From contig NZ_CP073159.1 of NCBI RefSeq assembly GCF_023035815.1, positions 558,001 through 622,000 on the forward strand: a stretch of 64,000 nt of DNA. The letters are read 5' to 3'. The position numbers and the translations under genes were made by a program. Shown in pieces: positions 1 through 9,132 of the stretch (within the stretch, counting starts at the first letter, position 1; each line of letters begins with the position of its first letter). Origin of the DNA: Borrelia parkeri (GTDB lineage: Bacteria > Spirochaetota > Spirochaetia > Borreliales > Borreliaceae). The notes under the pieces were generated by a model. The model made no database searches and was not told the DNA's origin. It saw only the letters and a list, made by a program, of their open reading frames with translations.

Positions 1-620
1 GAAAACTTTTAGTTGATTTAGAAGAAACGGCAAAACGTGCTATTGAGTTAAAAGAAGTAATATTTAGTCAATTAAATGAGTTTGGAATTAGTAATCAAGA
101 TGATTTTTTGAGATTATGTGAAGAAATTTCTACTCCAGGGACTGTTTTAAATGATGCTTTGCGGCAAAAATTGTCACCTTTATTTAGTACTGGTTTTCAG
201 GGTTATTTTCAAATTGGTCTTCCTATTGCTACCAGTAATTTTTATTATGGATTTGAACTTGGATTTGGTGTGAATCTTGGAAGGATGATGTTTCCTAATT
301 TAAACCTTTTAAAGGCTTCCTATCCTGTTAAGTTGGGTTCAGGAATAATTCCAAGATTATTCATAAAATATGATATTTATTATTTAGCAGCTACTTTATT
401 TTCAGGTTTTGGTGATAGATCTTTAGTTGTAGATCCTGTTTATACAGGGAATTTAATTGGTAATGGCAGAGTAACCAATCCTTTTAATGTTATTGAGACA
501 GGTTTTAGATTGAGATTAGCCTTTCTTAGTTTTGAATCGTCATTATTATTTTCTATTAATGATTTTAAATATAGAGATTTAAGGGCTGGCCTTGGATTTG
601 AGATTCCAGTAGTTATTTAG
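1..620 (+). CDS. Barrel-like envelope protein, 5' end outside window
   Basis: The reading frame is open from the window edge (first full codon at base 3) to the TAA at 618-620, so the N-terminus is missing. The nearest in-frame TTG (108) has no ribosome site and lies inside a continuous helical stretch, so it is not the start. The visible part is a short charged helical segment followed by alternating aromatic/glycine strands (motif GFELGFGVNLG) and a C-terminal end GLGFEIPVVI, like an outer-membrane beta-strand. The protein at 1319-1951 has the same layout (GFELGFSFNV, FGIGFEFGVI), so the two look like paralogs flanking a TPR gene. The exact function is unknown. The outer-membrane location is inferred from strand pattern only. 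Confidence 0.7.
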   Translation, partial: KLLVDLEETAKRAIELKEVIFSQLNEFGISNQDDFLRLCEEISTPGTVLNDALRQKLSPLFSTGFQGYFQIGLPIATSNFYYGFELGFGVNLGRMMFPNLNLLKASYPVKLGSGIIPRLFIKYDIYYLAATLFSGFGDRSLVVDPVYTGNLIGNGRVTNPFNVIETGFRLRLAFLSFESSLLFSINDFKYRDLRAGLGFEIPVVI

Positions 621-691
621 GCATTGATATTGATTGATGTTTGATTAAAATTTTAATGTTTACTTTAGTCTAGTATTTGGGTTTTGCTTTG

Positions 692-1225
692 ATGTATAAG
701 GGGTTATTTTTTTTCTTTTTTTATTTTGTATTGTCTTGTAAAACTCTTGCTCAAGATTATCAAACTATTTCAGATGAGTATTATAAGCTTGCCAAATTAA
801 ATGAGGAGCTTGGTAATAATCAGGCATCCGTTGAACTTTATGAACAAGCTATTAAATTTAATTCTAATGTGAATGATGCGTCTACTTATAATTTTATTTT
901 GGCTTATATCAATTTGAAGAAATATGATGAGGCTGGATTAAAGCTTGAATCTTTATTGGAAAATGATCAGGACAATATTTTGTTAATTAATTTAAAAGCT
1001 TATCTATATTTTAGAAAGGAAAATTTAGAAGAGGCTTTAAAATTTTATTTAAAAACTTTGGAAATAGCACCTGCTAATCAAGAAGCGTTATTTAATGTTT
1101 TTTATATTTATCATTTAAAGAAGGACATGGAAACTGCAAAGAAGTATATTTTAAAATATAAGGAATTAAAATATACAATTCCTTCTAATGCAAGTGAGAT
1201 AGTTTCGTCCGTTTTGGAGGATTAA
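692..1225 (+). CDS. TPR-repeat protein, putative lipoprotein
   Basis: About 177 residues. The start is taken at ATG 692; an in-frame TTG at 677 is possible, and neither has a clear ribosome site. The N-terminus is a strongly hydrophobic Phe-rich segment ending FVLSCK, which fits a loose spirochete lipobox with Cys near residue 17, followed by a soluble domain. That domain contains three or four tetratricopeptide repeats (ELGNNQASVELYEQAIKFN; ENLEEALKFYLKTLEIAP; DMETAKKYILKYKEL). TPRs mediate protein contacts, so this is probably a periplasmic or envelope scaffold. It lies between the two barrel-like proteins and may work with them. Partners are unknown. Confidence 0.8.
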   Translation: MYKGLFFFFFYFVLSCKTLAQDYQTISDEYYKLAKLNEELGNNQASVELYEQAIKFNSNVNDASTYNFILAYINLKKYDEAGLKLESLLENDQDNILLINLKAYLYFRKENLEEALKFYLKTLEIAPANQEALFNVFYIYHLKKDMETAKKYILKYKELKYTIPSNASEIVSSVLED

Positions 1226-1318
1226 AGGTTGAAGATTGTTTTATGCTAATTTTGGCATTTGTTTTTTAATGATCTTAATATGCAAATTCATTTAAATATT
1301 TTGGGGGACTTAAGTGTT

Positions 1319-1951
1319 ATGCAGATAAAGATTTTATTTTTGAGTTTATTGATATTTATTACAAGTAATGCTTTTTCGGATGTTGATTTCGAACTTAATT
1401 TGGGAGTTGGTCTAGATTTTCCGGTTAGTACTATTTCAAACTTTTATAATACAGCTTTATATATTGGTGAAGAACTTGAGAGTAATATGTCTGATTTATC
1501 GAGAGAAAAAATTGTTGCAGATTTTGCAGATATGGTTAACATTGCTAAGACAGGTTTAACTTATGGGGGATATTCTCAAATGGGAGCAAAATTTGATGAT
1601 TTTTTTTCACTTGGTTTTGAACTTGGATTTAGTTTTAATGTATTGAGGTATGTTAATCGTAAGGGGCGGTTGAATGATATTTTTTCATTCATTGCAGCTA
1701 TTGAATCTAGAGTTTATACAAGGTTAGATTTTTTTATTGGATCTGTTGCATTATTTACTGGACCTAGAGTTAATATGGCTACCCCTTTTAGGGATTCCAT
1801 CATCGATGAATATAATATTTTTGGTTGGGATCTTGGTGCAAGATCTACATTTGCCTTTTTGGTACTTGAGGGATATTATTGTTGGCATATTCAGAATAAT
1901 AAGTTTTCTGATTTTAAGTTTGGTATAGGTTTTGAGTTTGGAGTTATTTAG
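1319..1951 (+). CDS. Secreted barrel-like envelope protein
   Basis: 210 residues from ATG 1319. This start gives a standard signal peptide (MQIKILFLSLLIFITSNAFS) with likely cleavage before DVDFELN, and a G-rich stretch at 1302-1308 could serve as ribosome site. Upstream TTG/ATG codons would bury the signal peptide. The mature part has alternating Gly/aromatic strands and ends FGIGFEFGVI, typical of a small outer-membrane barrel. Only the family resemblance to the protein at 1-620 can be seen; it is a Borrelia-type protein of unknown function. Location in the outer membrane is an inference. Confidence 0.75.
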   Translation: MQIKILFLSLLIFITSNAFSDVDFELNLGVGLDFPVSTISNFYNTALYIGEELESNMSDLSREKIVADFADMVNIAKTGLTYGGYSQMGAKFDDFFSLGFELGFSFNVLRYVNRKGRLNDIFSFIAAIESRVYTRLDFFIGSVALFTGPRVNMATPFRDSIIDEYNIFGWDLGARSTFAFLVLEGYYCWHIQNNKFSDFKFGIGFEFGVI

Positions 1952-2056
1952 GTGGATAATAAATTTTTGCATTTTTAATGCTTATTGCATTGGCTAGTTT
2001 TAATTTATTCATGATTAAAATTGTTACTGTTTTAACTTTAGAGATTTTCCTTAATC

Positions 2057-2086
2057 TTGTGTGAATTATTTGTATTGATGTACAAT
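2057..2086 (+). promoter_or_regulatory. Candidate sigma-70 promoter for prs
   Basis: TTGTGT (2057-2062) and TACAAT (2081-2086) are 18 bp apart, about 40 bp upstream of the prs start. In DNA this A+T-rich such matches arise by chance, so support is modest. The position in the 174-bp gap before prs is suitable. Confidence 0.4.
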
Positions 2087-2125
2087 GAAGTAAAGAGTTT
2101 CTGTTTGAAGTAGGGAGTTTTAAAA

Positions 2126-3346
2126 TTGGGTTTGCTTATTAAGAAATCAATAGGAATTATTGCCTGTCCCGGTGGAAGAGTATTTGCAGATAAAATAATG
2201 GAAGAACTTAAAAAAATATTTTTAGATAGTGAGAGTGAAGTTATTGAAAAAATTTCGCAAACTTCTAGTTGTTTCAAAGAAGATGTCTTGAAGCTTGAAG
2301 AAATTTTGTCTCCTTTTTTAGAAGGACTTGAATTTTCTAACTTAAGATTTGATGAGTCTGTGGAAATTCCTGTAAACTTTGTTAAGTTTGCTAATGGTGA
2401 ATTTAAGGCAGAAATTTTAAAAACCATAAGAAATAAAGATATTTTTATTGTGCAAGATGTTTCTAATACTTATCCAGTTAATGTCAATAATAATGAAAAA
2501 GTAGTAATGACAATTAATGATCATTTAATGAACTTGATGACCACAATAGATGCATGCATGCAGGCTAAGGCTAATTCTGTTAGTGTTATCATTCCTTCTT
2601 ATCCTTACTCGAGGCAAGATAAAAAGCATTCAAGAGAAGGTTTAACAGCAAGTCTTTTTGGAAGATTTTTAGAAGAATTGAGAGTTAAACATATTTTAAC
2701 GCTAGACATTCATTCAAAAGCGATTGAAAATGTTTTTAGAAAAACGTATTTTGAAAATTTAAATGCATCTTATGAAATTTTTGATGCTTTAGCTGAATTA
2801 ATAGATATTAGGGATTCAAGTTTGGTAGTTGTTTCTCCTGATACAGGTGCTGTGAATAGGAACAAATTTTTTGCATCTAATCTGAAAAGGCCTTTAGCTT
2901 TGCTTTATAAGGAAAGAGATTATTCAAAGGTAACGCATAATGTTAACGATTCTAATATTTCTGTTACTAAACTTTTAGGAGATGTTGAGGGTAAAAATGT
3001 TTTTATGAGTGATGATATTTTGGCTACTGGTGGAACCTTAATTAAGGCTGTGAAACTTTTAAAAAGTATGGGGGCTAAGAAGATTATATGTGCAATAAGT
3101 CTCCCATTTTTTAATGGAGATGCAATTAGATATTTTGATAAAGCTTATGAGGAAGGCTATTTTTATAAAATAATTGGGACAAATGCTGTGTATCATGATG
3201 ATAGGCTTATAAGTAAACCTTGGTATTATGAAGCTAATGTTGCACATCTTTTTGCAGGTGCAATTTTTGCCATTCACAATAGGGTTAGTTTGCAAAAAAT
3301 TCTTGATAGAAGTCATGACATTCAAAATTTGATTTCTAAGAGTTAA
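2126..3346 (+). CDS. prs: Ribose-phosphate pyrophosphokinase
   Basis: Makes PRPP from ribose-5-phosphate and ATP for nucleotide synthesis and salvage in the cytoplasm. 406 residues against about 315 in the common class; the extra is mostly an insert of roughly 50 residues between the first helix and the FANGEFKAEI strand. Visible motifs are the ATP loop (YSRQDKKHSREGLTA), the LDIHSKAIENVF metal region and VVVSPDTGAVNRNKFF. The PRPP loop reads SDDILATGGT, where the usual second Asp of D-T-G-G-T is Ala. The start is TTG 2126, supported by AGGGAG at 2112-2117. It is 4 bp upstream of the FGGY kinase, so the two are likely cotranscribed. Confidence 0.92.
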   Translation: MGLLIKKSIGIIACPGGRVFADKIMEELKKIFLDSESEVIEKISQTSSCFKEDVLKLEEILSPFLEGLEFSNLRFDESVEIPVNFVKFANGEFKAEILKTIRNKDIFIVQDVSNTYPVNVNNNEKVVMTINDHLMNLMTTIDACMQAKANSVSVIIPSYPYSRQDKKHSREGLTASLFGRFLEELRVKHILTLDIHSKAIENVFRKTYFENLNASYEIFDALAELIDIRDSSLVVVSPDTGAVNRNKFFASNLKRPLALLYKERDYSKVTHNVNDSNISVTKLLGDVEGKNVFMSDDILATGGTLIKAVKLLKSMGAKKIICAISLPFFNGDAIRYFDKAYEEGYFYKIIGTNAVYHDDRLISKPWYYEANVAHLFAGAIFAIHNRVSLQKILDRSHDIQNLISKS

Positions 3347-3350
3347 TTTT

Positions 3351-4715
3351 ATGGATGTACTCAGTATTGATATTGGTACTAGTACTTTAAAATCCGCTTT
3401 AATTAATTCTCATCATGGGGTTTTAGAGAGTTTTGATGTAAATTATTTTGATCATTTCAATGTTGATTTTGAAAACTTTGATTATAAAATATGGCTTTTT
3501 GCTTTCAAGAGAATAATTTCTAATTTTAAGTATAAAAAAATAGATTGTATTTCTATTAGTGGTATTTCCCCATGTCTAATAGCTCTTGATTCAAATTTGG
3601 TTCCTTTGGAAGTTTTACATTGGAATTCTTCTAAGGTGGTTGGTAACTTTAGAGGAAAATCATCTTTCTTACCTTTTGTGCTTAGCACAGTTGAGAGGGG
3701 AGTTTATGAAAAGGTTAGATATTTTGTATCTTGTTTTGAATATTTTATTTATTTGCTTACAGGTAATCTGATTACAAGCTATCCAAGTCTGTCTTATATT
3801 CCTTTTATTTGGAATGATATTGAAATAAGAGAGCATAATCTTGATACAAATAAATTTCCCCCTTTCTTAAGGATGGGAGAGGTTGCTGGCCGGGTTACTA
3901 ATAGTGCTAGTATTGAATTTGGCATTGATAGTGGAATAGAAGTAATTAATGCTGGAATAGATTATTTAAGCGTGCTTATTGGCAGTGGGGCATTCTTTTC
4001 TGGAATTGTATCAAATAGAACAGGTACAAGTGAAGGTTTTAATTTTATCTCAGATGCATATTTGTCAGACTTTTCTTTGGTGTATCCCTATTTTTTAGAT
4101 AATTTATTTGTTATTGGAAGAATAGTTCCTTCTGGATACTTATTTCAATTGTTTAAAGATAGATTCTTTAAAAAGAAAAAATCTTTTGAGGAATTTTTTG
4201 AAGAGATTTCTAGAGTATATGATTCAGGTAATGTTTATTTTTATTTAAGCAAGAGGGAGCTTTTTTCTGATCATATTTTAATAGATTCGCAAATAAGAGA
4301 TAATTTGAGTAAAGGTATTTTTGGAAAAGTAGATAATCCTTTACAGATAGGAATTGCAATTCTTGAAGCCTCTTATTTTTCCTTTTACAATAAAATACTT
4401 CAGCTTAAATCTTTTAAAAGGGATGTTTTAGACATTTTTGTGAGTGGTTCTAATTCAGATAATTTGTTTTTAAATGAACTAAAAGCGAATATCATTGGTA
4501 AAGATTTAAAGATGTTTGAATTTAAACATGCCGAGATTATCGGTAATGCAATCTTGGCTTTTTGTTGCTTAGGGGAGTTCGATAGCTTGGATAAGGCATT
4601 TAAAAAGCTTGCTAAATTTAAAGAGATTATATCCTTTAATGCTAGTATGCATGATGTTTATTTAGAGAAATATCATAAGTATGTTTCTAATTTTAATTTA
4701 TTTGTTAATAGTTAA
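3351..4715 (+). CDS. xylB: FGGY-family carbohydrate kinase (xylulokinase-like)
   Basis: 454 residues. It starts with the phosphate-binding strand SIDIGTSTLKSALI, has the family's middle region (NAGIDYLSVLIGSGA, carrying the probable catalytic Asp, then NRTGTSEGF) and a C-terminal sugar-kinase lobe (IFVSGSNSDNLFLNELKANI). FGGY kinases phosphorylate pentoses, hexoses or polyols with ATP. Annotated relatives in Borrelia are called xylulokinase, but no xylose isomerase or sugar permease is nearby and the substrate cannot be read from the sequence. Cotranscribed with prs. The 3' end overlaps the convergent SPOR gene by 18 bp. Confidence 0.8.
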   Translation: MDVLSIDIGTSTLKSALINSHHGVLESFDVNYFDHFNVDFENFDYKIWLFAFKRIISNFKYKKIDCISISGISPCLIALDSNLVPLEVLHWNSSKVVGNFRGKSSFLPFVLSTVERGVYEKVRYFVSCFEYFIYLLTGNLITSYPSLSYIPFIWNDIEIREHNLDTNKFPPFLRMGEVAGRVTNSASIEFGIDSGIEVINAGIDYLSVLIGSGAFFSGIVSNRTGTSEGFNFISDAYLSDFSLVYPYFLDNLFVIGRIVPSGYLFQLFKDRFFKKKKSFEEFFEEISRVYDSGNVYFYLSKRELFSDHILIDSQIRDNLSKGIFGKVDNPLQIGIAILEASYFSFYNKILQLKSFKRDVLDIFVSGSNSDNLFLNELKANIIGKDLKMFEFKHAEIIGNAILAFCCLGEFDSLDKAFKKLAKFKEIISFNASMHDVYLEKYHKYVSNFNLFVNS

Positions 4716-5402
4716 TATGTAAGCATCCTTAAACTCACTTGAGCCTGATATTTTATTGAGATCGAGTTTTGCCTCTGATATGGTTTTGTAAGGTCCAGAT
4801 CTGACTCTATAGGTGTCTTTATCGTTTATTGTTGCTGAATAGATTTTTGCATTTATTTTATATTTTATCAATTCTTGAATATTGTTATCAGCAGAGATTG
4901 GATCTGAGAGTGATGCAAATTGTATGTAGTATTCTTTTCGAGGGTCATATTTGTTTTCAAAGTTATTGTTTTTTTGTTCTTTTTTGTTTTCTTGCTTTGT
5001 CTTTGCAATTGTTTGTGTTTTTTGCAATTTTTCTTCTTTTTTGTGTGTGTTTGTAGTTTTATGTTGATTTATGATTTGTGGTTCTTTTTTGTTAATAATT
5101 TTTTTATTATTTTGATTTATACTACTATTGAAACTTTTATCTTGTTTGATATCTTGTGTGAGGTCAATTATGATTTCATTTGGCTTATCAGTTATTGCTA
5201 AAGTATCTTCATTATTTTCACTTGCTATAACTTTTTCATCTTTTGTTTCTTGTAAAATAATATTTTTACCCGCAATTTCTGAGGCTAAGTTTTTATTTGG
5301 GAAGAAAATAATTATTCCAAGAAATATAATTGTACAAACAGTTACAATTGAAGTTAATGCTACTAAAAATCCTTTGTTATTATTTTCATTAAAATCTCTC
5401 AT
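4698..5402 (-). CDS. SPOR-like membrane-anchored protein
   Basis: 234 residues. A short cytoplasmic tail (MRDFNENNNKG), one transmembrane helix (about residues 13-34, FLVALTSIVTVCTIIFLGII), a long Lys/Gln/Asn-rich linker of low complexity (about 60-150), and a C-terminal domain of about 75 residues beginning YYIQFASLSDPISADN and containing YRVRSGPYKTISEA. That pattern (aromatic strand, helix, then hydrophobic-R-x-G-P-Y) is characteristic of SPOR domains, which bind denuded septal peptidoglycan. The likely role is therefore at the division site or cell wall, by inference. Its ATG directly follows the coaE stop, so it is the last gene of the minus-strand cheY-fliS-polA-coaE run. Confidence 0.8.
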   Translation of the reverse strand: MRDFNENNNKGFLVALTSIVTVCTIIFLGIIIFFPNKNLASEIAGKNIILQETKDEKVIASENNEDTLAITDKPNEIIIDLTQDIKQDKSFNSSINQNNKKIINKKEPQIINQHKTTNTHKKEEKLQKTQTIAKTKQENKKEQKNNNFENKYDPRKEYYIQFASLSDPISADNNIQELIKYKINAKIYSATINDKDTYRVRSGPYKTISEAKLDLNKISGSSEFKDAYILTINK

Positions 5403-5999
5403 CTATGTTACCTCTTTCATCTTTGTCCTAATCTCATTTTTTAGATATTCATAGCTCTCATTGTTAATTATATTTATTATTTTTGAATTTAGAATATTTT
5501 TATTTAAAAAAATATCTTTTTGATACGTAAGAATATTTATAATCAAATTTTCATCAATATTGCGACTTGATCTGAGTCTTTTTTTTATTATCTCATCATT
5601 TGCTTTTGTTATAAATATATGCCCGCAGAATTTTGCAAGATTTAATTTAAAAAGTAGTGCAGCATTAATTATAATTTTATCAAATTTTTTCTTTAATATT
5701 ACTTGTTCTACTTCTTTATATATAAGGGGATGTGTTATTGCTTCTAATTTTTCTAGTTTTTTCCTGTCATTAAATACAATATTTCTCAATTTTATTCTTT
5801 CTATTTCGTTTTTATTATTTAATATTTGTTTTCCAAATATCTTGACTACTGTGTCTTGTTTTGCGTGTAGGGCTATGTGTCCAATTTTATCTACATTTAT
5901 TTCGTGAAAACCATATTCACTGCTAATGATTTTTGAAACGGTATCTTTGCCAGTTGATATTCTACCAGTTATGCCAATTATCGATGAATTTCTCCCCAT
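5403..5999 (-). CDS. coaE: Dephospho-CoA kinase
   Basis: 198 residues, the usual family size. Catalyses the last step of coenzyme A synthesis (dephospho-CoA + ATP). The N-terminal nucleotide loop is GITGRISTGKD, followed by the family signatures INVDKIGHIAL (normally D-x-(I/L)-x-H/R), ITHPLIYKEV and INAALLFKLNLAKFC. The loop ends G-K-D where P-loops normally have G-K-S/T. This may be a lineage-specific change in the Mg-binding position. Start ATG 5999 overlaps the polA stop by 22 bp. It is the only CoA-pathway gene in the window. Confidence 0.87.
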   Translation of the reverse strand: MGRNSSIIGITGRISTGKDTVSKIISSEYGFHEINVDKIGHIALHAKQDTVVKIFGKQILNNKNEIERIKLRNIVFNDRKKLEKLEAITHPLIYKEVEQVILKKKFDKIIINAALLFKLNLAKFCGHIFITKANDEIIKKRLRSSRNIDENLIINILTYQKDIFLNKNILNSKIINIINNESYEYLKNEIRTKMKEVT

Positions 6000-8737
6000 G
6001 ATTTTCCAGTCTCAATATTTACTTTTAGAGGAAGTTTTAAAGGATAGGCATTTTCCATCATTTCTTTGATTATTTTGTTTACTTCTTCACATTCTTGTTC
6101 GGGCGATTCGATTAGCATTTCATCATGTACTTGTAAGAGTATTTTTGCCTTTAAGTTTTTACTTTTAAGTTCATTATATACTTTAATCATTGCGATTTTC
6201 ATTATATCAGATGCACTGCCTTGAATTATACTATTTATTGCTATTCGTTCAGCTCCTGAGCGTTCTGAGTAATTTTGACTATTAATTTCTTTTATATATC
6301 TCCTTCTTTTAAGAAGAGTTTCACTGTATCCATTTTTTCTGACAAAATCTATTTGATTTTGTATAAAAGTTTTTATTTTAGAATAAAGATTGAAGTATGA
6401 ATCGATGAACTTTTGAGCTTCTTCTCTTTTAATAGACAGTTCTTTTGAGAGCCTAAAGGATGACATTCTATAAATTATTCCAAAATTAATTGATTTTGCT
6501 ATTCTTCTCATGGAAGATGTTACTTTTTCCTCATCTACTTTAAAGAGTTGCGATGCTGTTTTTATGTGAATGTCTTTTTTATTTTTGAATGCCTCAATTA
6601 ATGATTCGTCTTCTGAGAGATGGGCTAGTATGACAAGTTCAATTTGTGAATAGTCAGCAGAAATAAAAATATTGCCTTTCTCAGGTTTAAATGCTTCTCT
6701 TATTTTACGTCCTTTTTCATCTTTGATTGGAATATTTTGTAGGTTAGGTGAGGTACTTGAAATACGACCCGTTGCTGTTTTTGTTTGTATAAAATTTGTA
6801 TGTATTTTGTTTGTTTTTTCATTTATAAACTCTATTAAATTATCTGTATATGTATTTTTGAGTTTTGCGATTTGCCTATATTGTATGAGTTTTGGTATAG
6901 ATTCATGTTGCTCTTTTATTGTCTCTAGTACCTTAATGTCTGTTGAATCTTGCTTGACATTTTGGGGTAGTATTAGATTTAATCTTTCAAATAAGACCGT
7001 ATGTAGTTGTTTCGTTGAATTTAGATTAAATTCAATACCTATACTTTTTATTATCTCATTTTCAATTAATTTTAATTCTTTATCAAGTTCATAGCCATAT
7101 TGTCTTAGATAATCTTTATCGAGATAAATTCCATTTTCTTCCATTTCTGTAATGACATTGCTAAATGGCATTTCTATATCTGTCATTAGATTTTCAAGGT
7201 TATCTTCTTTGAGTTTTTTTGTAAAAATTTTAAATAACCTGAAAGTAATATCAGCATCTTCAGCAGCGTAATTGGAGGCCATCTCAAGTGGTATGTCTTT
7301 TAAAGTACCATTTTGTGCTACTATTTCTTCGTACCTGATATTTTTATGCATTAAATATTTTTCTGCTAAGAAATCAAGAGATACTTTTGTGTTTGGATCG
7401 ATAATATATGCTGCTATCATTGTATCAAAGTAAGGTGGGATTACATTAAATTCATGTTTTTTAAGTATTTTGTAATCGAATTTGTAGTTTTGACCAATTA
7501 ACTTAGGTTTTGCTTTAAAAAATTCGTTGAATTTTTGGATTATGTATTCTTTTTCAATAGTTTTTTTTTCTTTAGTTTCTATAGGAATATAGTAGCTTTC
7601 AAATTCTTTAAATGAAACTGAAATTCCTATTATTTGCGCTTCATGGACATTAAGAGAAGTTGTTTCTGTATCTATTGCTATATAGTTTGCTTGTTTTAGT
7701 TTTTCTATTAGTAAGTCAAGTTGTTCTTTTTTTAATATTGTTTCATATTTGATATTTTCTTCTTGTATTGTTTTAAGAGCATTTGAATGTGATGTTGTTG
7801 TTTGTAAAATATCTGTGCCTATTTGATTTATATTGGTTTCAAAGAGCGACTTTTGTGTTTGATTTGTAGCATATCTTTTTTTTAATATAGTCTTGTAAGA
7901 TTTAATTAGGGTTGTTGCAGAATATTCTTCAAATAATGAAAGGATGTCTTCTTTTAAGTTTTCCAGTTTAAATTCTTCAAGTGCTGGCAATTCTAGATCT
8001 TCTACAAGACTAATAAGTTCATAACTTAAAAAGGCATTTTTTCTCTCTCTTAGTAATATTTCTCTATATTTATTGTTGATAGAATCTAAATTATCGTATA
8101 TTCCATTTAATGTTTGAAATTCATTTAGTAGCTTAGCAGCTCCCTTTTCCCCAATTCCTTTGATACCTGGTATATTATCTGATCTGTCTCCAACAATGGA
8201 TAAATAATCTTTGATTTGGGATTTATTTACTCCAAATTTTTTCATCACATAATCATTATCCATTTCCACAAAGCTACTATTCTCGATTTTAAGTATTTTG
8301 GTTTTAGCCGACATCAGTTGTAATAAATCTTTGTCTGGAGAAATGATATAAGTTAAGTAATTGTTGCTTTCTGCTTTTTTTGCAAAGCTGGCTATAAGAT
8401 CATCAGCTTCGTATCCTTGTATTTCGAACATTGGGATGTTTGCTTTTATTAGACTTTCTTTGATCCAGTAAATTTGTGGAATTAAATTATCTGGAGGAGC
8501 ATCTCTTGTTGCTTTGTAACTTGGATACTTTTGTTGTCTAAATGTTTGTGTCTCTGAGTCAAAAGTTACAATTAGATTGTCTGGATTTTTCTCTTTTATT
8601 ATGAAAAAAAGAGTTTTGAAAAAGCCAATAAATGCATTAACATTTTCTCCTTTGCTATTTGTTAAAGGATTGTTTTTCATTACATGATAGTTTCTAAATA
8701 TTATATTTAAGGCATCAATTAGGTAAATTTCTTTCAT
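5978..8737 (-). CDS. polA: DNA polymerase I
   Basis: 919 residues, full length. Fills gaps and removes Okazaki primers. Domains: 5' nuclease (about 1-290, with the helix-hairpin-helix GDRSDNIPGIKGIGEKGAAK); 3'-5' exonuclease (about 330-510) with ExoI IAIDTETTSL, ExoII GQNYKFDYKI and ExoIII NYAAEDAD all present, suggesting active proofreading; polymerase (about 560-919) with motif A SADYSQIELVILAHLSED, O-helix RRIAKSINFGIIY and motif C QVHDEMLIES. After the O-helix Tyr the usual G-M-S-x-F-G is R-M-S-S-F-R, replacing two glycines. ATG 8737 overlaps the upstream stop by 4 bp, so translation is probably coupled. Confidence 0.95.
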   Translation of the reverse strand: MKEIYLIDALNIIFRNYHVMKNNPLTNSKGENVNAFIGFFKTLFFIIKEKNPDNLIVTFDSETQTFRQQKYPSYKATRDAPPDNLIPQIYWIKESLIKANIPMFEIQGYEADDLIASFAKKAESNNYLTYIISPDKDLLQLMSAKTKILKIENSSFVEMDNDYVMKKFGVNKSQIKDYLSIVGDRSDNIPGIKGIGEKGAAKLLNEFQTLNGIYDNLDSINNKYREILLRERKNAFLSYELISLVEDLELPALEEFKLENLKEDILSLFEEYSATTLIKSYKTILKKRYATNQTQKSLFETNINQIGTDILQTTTSHSNALKTIQEENIKYETILKKEQLDLLIEKLKQANYIAIDTETTSLNVHEAQIIGISVSFKEFESYYIPIETKEKKTIEKEYIIQKFNEFFKAKPKLIGQNYKFDYKILKKHEFNVIPPYFDTMIAAYIIDPNTKVSLDFLAEKYLMHKNIRYEEIVAQNGTLKDIPLEMASNYAAEDADITFRLFKIFTKKLKEDNLENLMTDIEMPFSNVITEMEENGIYLDKDYLRQYGYELDKELKLIENEIIKSIGIEFNLNSTKQLHTVLFERLNLILPQNVKQDSTDIKVLETIKEQHESIPKLIQYRQIAKLKNTYTDNLIEFINEKTNKIHTNFIQTKTATGRISSTSPNLQNIPIKDEKGRKIREAFKPEKGNIFISADYSQIELVILAHLSEDESLIEAFKNKKDIHIKTASQLFKVDEEKVTSSMRRIAKSINFGIIYRMSSFRLSKELSIKREEAQKFIDSYFNLYSKIKTFIQNQIDFVRKNGYSETLLKRRRYIKEINSQNYSERSGAERIAINSIIQGSASDIMKIAMIKVYNELKSKNLKAKILLQVHDEMLIESPEQECEEVNKIIKEMMENAYPLKLPLKVNIETGKSWGEIHR

Positions 8738-9132
8738 ATTTTTATATCTATTAAAATTGGGTTATTGTATTTAAAGAGAGTTTTAGAAAATTGTGTCTTT
8801 GGTATTGTTGTCTTTTGAGCAAATAGACTTTTTAAAGTTTTGTGTGTATTGTGATATTGAATGCATATTTTTTCTTTTAAAAAGCAAGTGTCCCCAATTA
8901 ATTTTTTAATTTCTTCTTGCATTTGTTCTTGTCCCTCTAGCCATGAATTTATGGTTATATAATAATTATTGATTGAATTTAAGCTTAAATCCTTTGCAGG
9001 ATTTGTGGTATTTAATATGTTTAGCATTCCTTTATTGATTTTTTCATTTTCAAATTCTAGAATAGCTTTTAATTTTTTTAGTTCAAGTATTAAATCTTTT
9101 AAATATATTTTTAATATTCTATTAGTTGACAA
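8734..9132 (-). CDS. Small helical protein, possible flagellar chaperone (FliT-like)
   Basis: 132 residues from a TTG start at 9132, overlapping fliS by 11 bp and polA by 4 bp. The sequence is almost entirely charged amphipathic helix (LKIYLKDLILELKKLKAILE; EGQEQMQEEIKKLIGDT), with no signal peptide or membrane segment. Directly after fliS in many bacteria lies fliT, a small helical export chaperone. Size, composition and position fit that, but I see no diagnostic motif. The call is by context only; treat it otherwise as a conserved hypothetical. Confidence 0.6.
   Translation of the reverse strand: MSTNRILKIYLKDLILELKKLKAILEFENEKINKGMLNILNTTNPAKDLSLNSINNYYITINSWLEGQEQMQEEIKKLIGDTCFLKEKICIQYHNTHKTLKSLFAQKTTIPKTQFSKTLFKYNNPILIDIKI

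Noticed and set aside
108..620. Short ORF beginning at TTG 108
   Set aside because: The same frame runs open to the window edge; the TTG is internal to a truncated gene.
2038..2427. Minus-strand ORF opposite the start of prs
   Set aside because: Antisense to a well-supported enzyme gene.
4829..5454. Plus-strand hydrophobic ORFs across the SPOR and coaE genes
   Set aside because: They are antisense shadows of A-rich coding sequence; no ribosome sites.
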